64,000 nucleotides of DNA from G965220305 sp965220305 (lineage in GTDB: Bacteria > Chloroflexota > Dehalococcoidia > Lucifugimonadales > UBA3495), in contig OZ244817.1 in assembly GCA_965220305.1 (NCBI GenBank), forward strand, positions 3,720,001 through 3,784,000, written 5' to 3'. Shown piece by piece: positions 1 to 7,178 of the stretch. Position 1 is the stretch's first letter, and each line of letters opens with the position of its first letter. Position numbers and translations under genes: made by a program. Below the pieces are notes generated by a model. That model did not search any database. It had not been told where the DNA came from and was given only the letters and a program-made list of their open reading frames with translations.

Positions 1-346
1 ACGACCACTTGCCCCCAGCGTGTTCACCAGGAAACCGGCGGACCTCGAAGTCCTCCCGCCGGAAGACGGCCCGCATCGCTTCCTCGATTCGCGGGCGCTC
101 CTCCAGCATGGCCTCCCTGTTTACAGCCCCCACGTAATTCAGGTCGATGTCCACCGACAATCTGGGTACGTCGAACAGGAAGAGGTTCAACGCCGTCCCG
201 CCCTTGAGGGCCAGCTTCCCGCGCAGGAAGGGGTGGCTGCCGAAGGCATTCAGCAATCCCAGCAAGTGGGCGACCTTCTCCAGCACATCTGGCCGGAACC
301 CCGTCGCCTCGGCTTCCGCGCCAAGCCTTTCCGGAGATATTCTCAT
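1..346 (-). CDS. abiEii: AbiEii-family nucleotidyltransferase toxin, 5' part (cut by window edge)
   Basis: This is the N-terminal part (about 115 codons) of the toxin of a type IV AbiE toxin-antitoxin system. AbiEii proteins are nucleotidyltransferases of the DNA polymerase beta fold that arrest growth when not held back by the AbiEi antitoxin. The translation contains the signature KGGTALNLF around residue 48, then DVPRLSVDIDLNYVG, where the DIDL carries the metal-binding aspartates. The ATG overlaps the antitoxin stop codon in a TCAT/ATGA arrangement, so the two are translationally coupled. The remainder lies left of base 1, so whether the gene is intact cannot be judged. Confidence 0.87.
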   Translation of the reverse strand, partial: MRISPERLGAEAEATGFRPDVLEKVAHLLGLLNAFGSHPFLRGKLALKGGTALNLFLFDVPRLSVDIDLNYVGAVNREAMLEERPRIEEAMRAVFRREDFEVRRFPGEHAGGKWS

Positions 347-1158
347 ATCACTTCCGCCCAGGACCGCTCGGCCACTTCCATTGGCACCACCAGGTTCCAG
401 TCGGCCACCAGGCTGCCGGGGCCGCGCCGGGGTCGTTCCAGGTAGTGGGGCTGCTGCGGACGCCTATCCCGAAGCGCCTTCAGATGGCGCTCCTCAACCA
501 TCAGGTCCTCGCGGTGCTGGTCCAGGAAGAAACCCACCTTGGAGGCCGTGGTGGAGTTGTCCAGCAGCAGCGCGTACTCCACCACCCGGTCCAGGTCGAA
601 GAACTCCACCGACTCCAGGGAGCGCCAGACCTCCTCCCATCCCCCGGACTGCTGCGGGCGGTCCAGAACGTCCACCAGGGTGCGCTCAAGACTGGCAACC
701 CGGACGGACACCCCCGACCGCTCCCGGGTCAGCACCTCGAAATGTTCCTTTCTCAAGCGGCGAAGGGCCTCCGGGAACCTGGTCCCCCGGAAGACGTGGG
801 AACGGAACGCCAGCTTCTCCAAGGGGCGGGACGCCGAGTAGGTGACCTGCTGCCACATCGAGTAGGCCCGGCCGTGGAACTCCAGGGCCGTGTGGTGGGA
901 CAGCACGGAATCCCGGGTCAGCTTGGCGGCGACCAGGTGGGGGTCCACCGGATAGGTGTCGGAGTCGGCCCCCGGCGGGATGACGGCGAACAACCCCCGC
1001 CGCACCCGGAGCAACCGTCCCGCCCTGGTGTGATAGGCCAGGAGGGACTCCTGGGTTCTGGCTCCCGTATCGCCGTTGGAACGGAGATGGGCGGCCAGTT
1101 CCTCCCCGGTAAACACCGGATGGCGGCGGAAGAAGGCTTCGTGCTTGACTGTCGGCAT
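343..1158 (-). CDS. abiEi: AbiEi-like antitoxin / transcriptional regulator
   Basis: A 271-aa protein resembling AbiEi antitoxins, which pair an N-terminal winged-helix repressor domain with a C-terminal antitoxin domain. Family traits visible here are the LLAYHTRAGRLLRVRRGLFAV segment (residues about 39-60, winged helix), DPHLVAAKL followed by LSHHTALEFHG (about 85-96), and the SLERTLVDVLDRP stretch near 155-167. It overlaps the downstream toxin by 4 bp. No strong Shine-Dalgarno precedes the ATG; a TAAGAT hexamer 8-13 bases upstream could be a -10 of a nearly leaderless transcript. Family members bind inverted repeats in their own promoter, so autoregulation is expected but was not demonstrated here. 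Confidence 0.85.
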   Translation of the reverse strand: MPTVKHEAFFRRHPVFTGEELAAHLRSNGDTGARTQESLLAYHTRAGRLLRVRRGLFAVIPPGADSDTYPVDPHLVAAKLTRDSVLSHHTALEFHGRAYSMWQQVTYSASRPLEKLAFRSHVFRGTRFPEALRRLRKEHFEVLTRERSGVSVRVASLERTLVDVLDRPQQSGGWEEVWRSLESVEFFDLDRVVEYALLLDNSTTASKVGFFLDQHREDLMVEERHLKALRDRRPQQPHYLERPRRGPGSLVADWNLVVPMEVAERSWAEVI

Positions 1159-1357
1159 GGTTGACTATCTTACGGTTAATCCAGGAATATGCTATGGGTA
1201 GCGCGGGAACGTGTCATTCGAGTGGATCACCAACTTGATAATTGGACGAGTTACCCACAATCAACCTACGTGTTCGCCGTCAATTTGTCAAGCAAACAAC
1301 TGTGCTATCGCCTGATGTTAGGACAGCCTGTCCGAAGCCGCAGTCGTTGCCGAGTTG

Positions 1358-2770
1358 TCAATTCTTGGTTGAATACAGGGAAGTGATAGCGGCAGCGGAT
1401 TCGTCCAGACCAGGAAAGAGAGTTTCACGAGTGATGTTGAGACGCTCCAAATCCCCGACAAGACTAGGCTTTTGCTTCCGAGGTATAGTCAATTCATAGT
1501 GAGCGTATACTGGTATCTTATCGTTCCACCCCAGAACCTCGTCGCGCTCGAATCGTTCGTGGAACGCGGAGACGAGAAAGGCGCCGGATTGAGCTCTGAT
1601 CCTCTCGGCTGACTGTTGAGGTTCCACAACGAAGACCTTGAAAAAGTCTCGGATGTTGATACGGTTGGCAAAATAGGGCTTTTCGGACTGAATCAGTTGG
1701 CAAAGGCGGTCCATAGCTTCTGGGTAGTGCAACCAGGAATTGGGATAGCCTGGAGGGACCACTCCCTTACCTAGTAGGAAATCCTGTTCATTTCGCTTCA
1801 GCTTCGCAAAGTTGGCCACTACACTGACGGCATCACTGGTGAAAGGCTTAACCAACAAGGGCGGCACCGCAATGACATGCAAGCGACCATCCTTCCTTTC
1901 GAAAGCCTTATCCTCACACGCGAAGAACAATGCAACCAGCGGATTCTTGGTCACGTCAAGGAATCGCGTTTTAAGAAAGTGGTGTTGAGCCAAGACCCAT
2001 TGGGCCAGTGTTGAGGTCATCCCGCTGAATTCCTGTGGCCTTCTTGACATCAGGTCCCGCAACATCTCACTCTCGTATCCAGCGCCTTCAACCCTTTTCA
2101 CGGAAGGCCGCATCTCCCAGCCACACTTTGGCTCACCCCGAAAGTAGAGTGCTGCTCCTTTATGGATTCCCTGAGTATTCCGAATCATATCCAGGAGAGT
2201 CCCGATATTTTCTACAAGCGTCCCGGAGAGTTCCACTTGCTCCTGCGATTGGTTGCTTTCCTCCTTTGGATAAAGATTCGCCTTCCAAGGTTTAGCTCCG
2301 TTCACGTTCAACCCCGTGAGTATGGCTGTGCCGAGGTTGGCACGGTCAAGGGTGGCGTGCTCAATCGAGGCATTCGTAAGGTCGGTAAGACTGAGGTTCG
2401 CCTCGCTGAAATTGGCGAAGTTTAGGTATGCCTTACACAGCTTTGCGTTTTCTAGGTTGGCATCGGTTAGGTCGGCGTGATCCAGGTTAGACCCGCTCAG
2501 GTCGGCTCTGCTGAGATTCGCGTACTTGAGGTCCGCTCGGCTAAGGTTGCCACCCGCAAGGGGAATACGGTCCCCGCTCTCTAGTCTGTACGACTTTTGG
2601 AACTCCTCGTAAAGGTCCGCTCCGCACAGGTCCGGCGTAAATCCATCTTCCTTTCTACGCCTGTTCCAATTTTCGATCCCTTCAAGAAGCCACTGGATGT
2701 GTTCACTGTTCGCCATACTTCTTCGTTCAACTCCTCCGGTCCACAAAGGATACACGAACGCCTCTATCAC
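1358..2770 (-). CDS. Pentapeptide-repeat and FRG-domain protein
   Basis: A 470-aa two-domain protein. Residues about 71-168 are about 19 tandem pentapeptides (A[DN]LxX pattern: SRADL, KYANL, DHADL, TDANL), which form a right-handed quadrilateral beta-helix. Residues about 195-440 are an FRG domain, with FRGEP at 211-215 and the QHHFLKTRFLDVT core at 262-274. FRG domains occur in phage-defence and toxin-like proteins; their biochemical activity is poorly defined. The GTG start overlaps the stop of the ImmA-like gene (GTGA), so it is the third gene of an operon with it and the XRE regulator. An ATG at 2716 is an alternative start. I infer an effector held under the two upstream regulators; this architecture is not one I recognise as a named system. 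Confidence 0.83.
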   Translation of the reverse strand: MIEAFVYPLWTGGVERRSMANSEHIQWLLEGIENWNRRRKEDGFTPDLCGADLYEEFQKSYRLESGDRIPLAGGNLSRADLKYANLSRADLSGSNLDHADLTDANLENAKLCKAYLNFANFSEANLSLTDLTNASIEHATLDRANLGTAILTGLNVNGAKPWKANLYPKEESNQSQEQVELSGTLVENIGTLLDMIRNTQGIHKGAALYFRGEPKCGWEMRPSVKRVEGAGYESEMLRDLMSRRPQEFSGMTSTLAQWVLAQHHFLKTRFLDVTKNPLVALFFACEDKAFERKDGRLHVIAVPPLLVKPFTSDAVSVVANFAKLKRNEQDFLLGKGVVPPGYPNSWLHYPEAMDRLCQLIQSEKPYFANRINIRDFFKVFVVEPQQSAERIRAQSGAFLVSAFHERFERDEVLGWNDKIPVYAHYELTIPRKQKPSLVGDLERLNITRETLFPGLDESAAAITSLYSTKN

Positions 2771-3195
2771 TCCAACACCATCGGCGCCTGGAGCCTGACG
2801 AACTCCTCCGGCACCCCGAAGTAGTAGGCCACTTCCAATGAGCAGGTGAAGCCCTCCCCTATCGCCTCCCGGTCGTCGGTGAGCAGGGTGTGGGCGAAGT
2901 CATGGGCCTCCCGCTCGTACTTGTAACCCAGCATGGTCTTCTTGTAAATCCACAGGTGGTTGCCCGGGTGCATCATCTTGTGCCCCAGGGAGTGGGCGAT
3001 GTACCAGCGGCTCTCCTCCGGCCCCAGCCGGTCGGCGATGCAGATGTACCCGGCGACCTCCAGTTCCTTCTGCTTCACCAGCGGCAACCGCTTCACCTGG
3101 TAGCCCATTATGTTGGCTAACGCTTCCGCGTCCACCAGGCCGGTCAGCCCCAGCCTGCGCCGCAGGGCCGCGCCTCTTCGTTGTGCCCGGTTCAT
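2767..3195 (-). CDS. ImmA/IrrE-like metallopeptidase with altered active site
   Basis: A 142-aa protein of the ImmA/IrrE family (M78-type zinc peptidases that cleave a partner XRE repressor in response to a signal). The family motif HExxH appears as HSLGH at residues 68-72, followed by KMMH, so both zinc-binding histidines remain but the catalytic Glu is Ser. The second family motif is EREAHDFA at 94-101. It starts 4 bp inside the end of the XRE gene (ATGA) and its stop overlaps the start of the FRG gene, giving a tight three-gene operon. Family knowledge predicts antirepression by cleavage. The missing Glu suggests either a non-catalytic sensor/binding role or inactivation. Confidence 0.85.
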   Translation of the reverse strand: MNRAQRRGAALRRRLGLTGLVDAEALANIMGYQVKRLPLVKQKELEVAGYICIADRLGPEESRWYIAHSLGHKMMHPGNHLWIYKKTMLGYKYEREAHDFAHTLLTDDREAIGEGFTCSLEVAYYFGVPEEFVRLQAPMVLE

Positions 3196-3560
3196 TCCCC
3201 GGCCTCCGTCCTGCGCCGCCGCTCCTGGCGGACGAAGTTGATGAAGTTCTGGATGGTCTCGATGTCCTCTAGGGGCAGGCCCTCGACGGCATCGTGGAAG
3301 GAGACGCTGGCCTCCTTGAGCAACTCGGCCTCCAGCACGTCCCGGCCCAGAATCCAGGCGGTGCTGACTTCACAACGGAAGGCCAGCTCCTCCAGGTGTT
3401 CATGCTTCGGCTTGACCCGTCCCGCCTCCCAGGACCAGACGGTCTGGGAGCTGACTCCCACCTGCTTGGCAAGCTGGGCCTGGGTCAAACCCAGCTTGTT
3501 GCGGGCTTCCTTGATCCGGTCCCCGATGTTCTTCCACTGGTACTCCCTGGTTTCGGGCAT
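3192..3560 (-). CDS. XRE-family transcriptional regulator
   Basis: A 122-aa single-domain regulator. The helix-turn-helix spans about residues 8-60 (IGDRIKEARNKLGLTQAQLA, then VGVSSQTVWSWEAGRVKP). The C-terminal half (LEDIETIQNFINFVRQ) is helical and probably a dimerisation or partner-contact segment. I chose the ATG at 3560 because GGGAGG lies about 10 nt upstream; the frame is open to 3623. It is the first gene of the operon with the ImmA-like and FRG-domain genes, the usual arrangement in which ImmA-type proteins act on an XRE repressor. It is divergent from the HTH genes at 3724 onward, so the 3561-3723 gap probably holds both promoters. Confidence 0.88.
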   Translation of the reverse strand: MPETREYQWKNIGDRIKEARNKLGLTQAQLAKQVGVSSQTVWSWEAGRVKPKHEHLEELAFRCEVSTAWILGRDVLEAELLKEASVSFHDAVEGLPLEDIETIQNFINFVRQERRRRTEAGE

Positions 3561-3638
3561 GAGGGTCGTCCCTCCCGGCGCTGGTCTGGCATAGGCTGGT
3601 TCCACGGCCCAATAATAGTACATTAGTTCCCTTTTCTA

Positions 3639-3668
3639 TTGACAGTCCCGATTGCCGCTGCCTACAAT
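3639..3668 (+). promoter_or_regulatory. Sigma70-like promoter of the small HTH operon
   Basis: A perfect TTGACA (3639-3644) and TACAAT (3663-3668) are separated by 18 bases on the plus strand, 55 bases before the first small HTH gene. This is the clearest promoter in the window. Confidence 0.7.
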
Positions 3669-3671
3669 CAT

Positions 3672-3698
3672 TCTAATCGTGGCCTAACTGCGATTAGA
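3672..3698. promoter_or_regulatory. Inverted repeat, likely operator
   Basis: TCTAATCG (3672-3679) and CGATTAGA (3691-3698) form a perfect 8-bp inverted repeat with an 11-bp spacer, immediately downstream of the -10 box and upstream of the first small HTH gene. Position and symmetry fit a dimeric HTH repressor; which regulator binds is unknown. Confidence 0.55.
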
Positions 3699-3723
3699 TT
3701 ACACCGGGACCGGCAACCGCGCA

Positions 3724-3969
3724 ATGACACGCCGACAGCGCACCGTGGTAAGGCTCAAGCCCCAGGCCCTCTGGCACCGGCTGGCCCTGCTGCACCGCTC
3801 CCAGAACTGGCTGGCCGACGAGCTCGGCATCAGCCGCAGCCACCTGTCCAGGCTGGTCAACTGGGAACGCGCCGCGTCGGGCAGCCTCCGCCGCCGGATG
3901 CAGCGGGTCCTGGGCGTGGAGGATTTCCATGAATTGTTCTTCATCGAGCACCCTGGAGACCGGGAGTAG
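3724..3969 (+). CDS. Small HTH protein 1 of recombinase-linked cassette (module A)
   Basis: An 81-aa XRE-like DNA-binding protein. The core reads LWHRLALLHRSQNWLADELG, then ISRSHLSRLVNWERAASGSLRRRM, ending VLGVEDFHELF. It is clearly paralogous to the product at 56513-56800, sharing LxRLALLxRSQNWLA, RRRM, LGV and DFHxLF. It is the first gene after the TTGACA/TACAAT promoter and overlaps the next HTH gene by about 40 bp. Because both copies head a cassette that ends in a large serine recombinase, a role in controlling excision or integration is inferred. Confidence 0.77.
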   Translation: MTRRQRTVVRLKPQALWHRLALLHRSQNWLADELGISRSHLSRLVNWERAASGSLRRRMQRVLGVEDFHELFFIEHPGDRE

Positions 3970-4279
3970 CCTTTCCCCTGTTCTCCACCGGGGCGGGCCG
4001 CAACTCCTCATCGCGGGAAGACCATTCCTCTACGGCTCCTGCGTCCTGCCCGAGGATTTCGCGCAGCGCCTGGTCTGCCTGAGGCGGGCCACCCATCTGA
4101 CCCGGAACGGCTTTGCCGACGCTTTGGGCGCGGACCGCAAGCAGGCGCAGCGCTGGAGCGAGCGCACCGAACCCTGCGGCGGGGCCATGCTTTCCATCGT
4201 CCGCCTGGCCGGCGTGGTGCCCGGCGGCCTGGACCTGATCATGGGCAACGGCTTCCTGGTGTCCCTGTGGAGGCCGTAG
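3929..4279 (+). CDS. Small HTH protein 2 of recombinase-linked cassette (module A)
   Basis: A protein of up to 116 aa; the start is uncertain because the frame overlaps the preceding gene. The conserved part begins at VLPEDFAQRLVCLRRATHLT and continues through GFADALGADRKQAQRWSE to GGAMLSIVRLAGVVPGG. The paralogue at 56167-56532 shows VMPEDFPERLTRLKEASGLT, GVDGKQLRRW and GGPMLALLRFASRMPGG, so the gene is real and the HTH is of the XRE/Cro type. It is 4 bp from the third HTH gene, so the set is one operon. Function beyond DNA binding is unknown. Confidence 0.72.
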   Translation: MNCSSSSTLETGSSLSPVLHRGGPQLLIAGRPFLYGSCVLPEDFAQRLVCLRRATHLTRNGFADALGADRKQAQRWSERTEPCGGAMLSIVRLAGVVPGGLDLIMGNGFLVSLWRP

Positions 4280-4283
4280 GTCT

Positions 4284-4547
4284 ATGCCCCGCCAGAAGAC
4301 CCGCCACCGCCGGGGGTTCTACGAGTTCCCCGACGACTTCCCGGAGTGCCTGCGGCGGCTGAAGGAGGCCAGCGAGCTGTCCTGGAGCGAGCTAGCCCGC
4401 CGCCTGGGGACCAGCCCGCTGACCATCCGGCGGTGGCTGGCTGGCGTCCAACCCACCTCCCACTACCTGCTGGCCCTCCAGGACCTGGCCGAGGAGCTGG
4501 GTCTGGCCCACCTGCTGCCCAGGGCCAGGGCGCTGCACCGGGAGTAG
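4284..4547 (+). CDS. Small HTH protein 3 (module A)
   Basis: An 87-aa protein with an XRE-type helix-turn-helix: FPECLRRLKEASELSWSELA (residues about 20-39), then RRLGTSPLTIRRWLAGVQPT, then a C-terminal helix ending LLPRARALHRE. It resembles HTH protein 2 in its opening (DFPECLRRLKEAS against DFPERLTRLKEAS in the 56 kb copy), suggesting tandem duplication. It starts 4 bp after HTH protein 2. The right-hand cassette at 53-57 kb has only two HTH genes, so this one is specific to module A. Confidence 0.72.
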   Translation: MPRQKTRHRRGFYEFPDDFPECLRRLKEASELSWSELARRLGTSPLTIRRWLAGVQPTSHYLLALQDLAEELGLAHLLPRARALHRE

Positions 4548-4684
4548 TCAGGCCGGGAGAGGCCCCGCCCCACACTGTCATTCTCCATCCCCTTCCTGCC
4601 ATCCCCTCCGTTCCTGTCGCCGCCGCCGTCGTGGTACGGCTCTCCCCCCATGCCCGGCGGGTTTCCTTCTGGCCGGCATTCCAT

Positions 4685-4700
4685 GGTTCACGGGTGAACC
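4685..4700. repeat. GGTTCAC-type palindrome
   Basis: GGTTCACGGGTGAACC is a 16-bp inverted repeat followed by ACCCTATAAG, about 100 bases before the small recombinase-linked gene. The same motif and trailing sequence recur at 11206-11248. An operator is likely. Confidence 0.5.
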
Positions 4701-4801
4701 ACCCTATAAGCGGTTCCACCCTGCGCTTCGGGCGTCCACACTGGTTTGGAACGGGAGTTCTATGATGAAGGACCCCCGCCAATACTTCTCGGAGCGGCGT
4801 T

Positions 4802-5023
4802 TTGGCAGGAACCGGGAACCAGCGCAAACCGAAGAATCCCAGGTACGCCGGGCCGGAACCGCGCATCGGCCGGATCGAATGCCGTCCGGCTCCCGACGCC
4901 GAGGACCGGCTGCGCCGCCTCTTCACCCTGCTGGCCAGCCACCTCGCGGGTGAAGGCGCAACGGAGACTGAACAGGCCGCACCCCTCAGCGTTCCGGCTG
5001 ACGACGATCCCGTCTCCCTTTGA
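4802..5023 (+). CDS. Small recombinase-linked protein (PDAEDRLRRL family), module A
   Basis: A 73-aa protein of unknown function, starting at TTG with GGAG about 10 nt upstream. Its core PAPDAEDRLRRLFTLLASHLA matches the product at 55781-56041 (PGPDAEDRLRRLLSLMVRYA). Both are short, charged and sit directly between the small HTH genes and a large serine recombinase, in opposite ends of this window. Conservation of the core in two diverged cassettes argues that the frame is translated. No known domain is recognised; a recombination directionality or recombinase-partner role is a guess from position only. Confidence 0.6.
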   Translation: MAGTGNQRKPKNPRYAGPEPRIGRIECRPAPDAEDRLRRLFTLLASHLAGEGATETEQAAPLSVPADDDPVSL

Positions 5024-5141
5024 CTCCGCCCCGCCCTTCCGGTATCATCACCGCAACAGGTTGGCCCGGCGGTGCTGCAAACACCCCGGGCCATGGCGCC
5101 ACCTGATAGGACAGGTGATGCGGTGGTATTGTACTACTTGC

Positions 5142-5179
5142 AGACCCGCTCCCGGCAGGAGGCGGGTCTCTTTTATTTT
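5142..5179 (+). terminator. Terminator-like hairpin in front of the recombinase gene
   Basis: AGACCCGC (5142-5149) pairs with GCGGGTCT (5162-5169) and is followed by CTTTTATTTT. It ends only about 28 bases before the recombinase ATG, so either it ends the HTH operon and the recombinase has its own promoter within the hairpin region, or it acts as an attenuator. Confidence 0.65.
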
Positions 5180-5207
5180 CAGCCGGTGGAACCCATAGGA
5201 GGCGACC

Positions 5208-6828
5208 ATGCCAGGAACGAAAGTGCAACGCCAGAAGACCACCGGAAACCGGGCGGCTATCTACGCCCGAGTTTCCGACAAGAGCCAGGACGCGGAGGAC
5301 AAGACCTCCATCTCCGAGCAGACCAGCGAAATGGAAGCCTACTGCGAACGCCGGGGGCTGACCGTGACCGCCCGCTACCAGGAGGTGGGACAGGGCTGGT
5401 CCAAGAAGCGCCCCGAGTTCCAGCGGATGCTGGCCGACGCCAGGCGGGATCGCTTCGACACCATCGTCTGCTGGAAGTCCGACCGCCTCAGCCGGGGCAT
5501 GTACCCCGCCGCCGCCCTGATGGAGGTCGTCGAGGCCTGCCACATCAACCTGGAAGCGGTGATGGACTCCATCGACATGAAGACCTTCGGCCTGATGGCC
5601 GCCATCGGCAAGATCGAGCTGGACAACTTCCGGGAGCGGGCTTCGATGGGCAAGCGGGGCGCCGCCAAGCAGGGACGCATCCCGGTCAGCAACGTCCCCT
5701 ACGGCTACCGCGTCGGGGAGAACAGCAGGCCGGAGATAGTGGAAGAGGAGGCGCCGAGGTGGTGCGCCGCATCTACCGCTGGTGCGTCCACGAGGGCCTG
5801 GGAGCCATGGTCATTCGCCATCGGCTGACGGCCGAGGACGCTCCCCTGGGCCGGGACGGCAAGCGCTGGTGGGAGGCCAGATTCACCGCATCCTCACCAA
5901 CGAGACTTACAAAGGCACCTGGTGGTATGGAAAGGCCCGCTACGTCTCCACCGAGGACGGCATCAAGGTCTACGACCAGGCCCCGGACACCTGGATCGGC
6001 GTACCCTTCCCGGCCATCATCGACGAGGAAACCTGGGACCGGTGCCAGGAGATGCGGACGAAGCGCAAGACCTATTCGGGGCGCAACACCAAGATATTCT
6101 ACCTGTTGCAGCACCTGGTCCGCTGCACCGAGTGCGGGATGCTCATGGGGTGCATGGCCACCAGGAAGCGGACCGTCAAGCACGGCGACAAGACCTACAA
6201 ATACGAGATGGAAGTACCCCGCCGCTACTACAAGTGCTACGGCGGGCAGCACTTCCAAACCGCCTGCCGGGAGCACACGATGATCCGGGCGGAGCGGCTG
6301 GAAGGGTTGGTCTGGGGAGAGGTCAAGAAGGCGCTGGAGGACCCGGCCGTCATCGTGGCCGGTATCGAGTCCCTGAGTGAGAAGGGAGAGGGCGGGCTGA
6401 GCGAGGAGACCGCCAGGGCGGAGCGGGAGCTGGAAAAGGTGCAGTTGGAGGAGGACCGGGCCATCCGGCTGTTCGTTTCGGGGAAGATAACCGAGGCCCA
6501 GCTGGACCACCAGCGCAAGTTCATCACCGAGCGGCTGGAGAGCCTGCGGGAGAAGCTCAACGACTACCGGGCCAGGGAGTCAGCCCAGGTGGAGCAGCGG
6601 ATGCTGGCGAAGCGGGTGTTGGAGTGGGCGGAGCGGATGGGCGACGGTTTGGACGACCTCCTGCCCGATGACAAGCGGCAGGAGGTGCTGCGGCTGCTAC
6701 TGGACGAAGTTACCATCGACCGGGAGAACAACGTGAATCTCACGCTGGCAATCCCGACGGAAGATTTGGTGCCGATTGAACCACCGGTATCAGATTTTCT
6801 GAGTAAAATTCGTCCACGGACTCAATGA
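5208..6828 (+). pseudogene. Large serine recombinase, two frameshifts (module A)
   Basis: A large serine recombinase of about 540 codons. The N-terminal resolvase domain begins IYARVSDKS with nucleophile Ser23, the recombinase domain reads VRRIYRWCVHEG to IHRILTNETYKGTW, the zinc ribbon has CTECGMLMG and YYKC, and a coiled coil follows (ETARAERELEKVQLEEDRA). A strong GGAGG precedes the ATG. The reading frame changes twice: near 5755 and near 5877 one base is missing from each of two C/G-rich spots (GCGCC and GCCAG), and restoring one base at each gives continuous similarity to the recombinase at 53321-54952. This is either a decayed gene or two assembly errors. The last dozen codons run into the remnant of another recombinase. 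Confidence 0.85.
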
Positions 6829-7138
6829 TGGCCTTCATCAGCTTGCCGGTGGGGGAGTCGTCGGCGTGCTCGGTGATGGAGACCACGCGGATGCCCTTGC
6901 GCCGCAGCATGGACTTGAAGGCGACGGCGTGTTCCCGCTTGCGGGTGAACCGGGAGAACTTCCAGACCAATATCACCTGGAAGGGCGCGGTGGTCTTACC
7001 GCCCTCGTAGATCATGTTGCGGAACTGGGGCCGGTCGGCGATGCGGCCGCTCTCGGCCTCGTCCACGTCCTGGCGGTCGCTGGAAACCCGGGCGTAGAGG
7101 GCCGCCGGGGTGAGGGGTTGGTATTGCTGCTTCATCAC
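6795..7138 (-). pseudogene. Serine recombinase remnant (module B)
   Basis: An N-terminal resolvase-domain fragment from a different lineage than module A. ALYARVSSDRQDVD is joined directly to EAESGRIADRPQF, missing the roughly 30 residues that family members carry between these blocks, then VILVWKFSRFTRKREHAVAF and the SVDEFYSENL end of the catalytic domain follow. After SENL (about 6797) the sequence becomes the 3' end of the oppositely oriented module A recombinase, so the whole C-terminal recombinase domain is lost. Both defects make it non-functional. It closes module B, the gene series running leftward from about 11.8 kb. Confidence 0.8.
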
Positions 7139-7178
7139 GATGTCCTCCTTGCGTTTCCTCGGCTTGGGATGGGTTGCT

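Noticed and set aside
5072..6283. A 403-aa frame overlapping the module A recombinase
   Set aside because: Only about 120 bases of it (5755-5877) are genuine recombinase sequence, reached through frameshifts. The rest is shadow.
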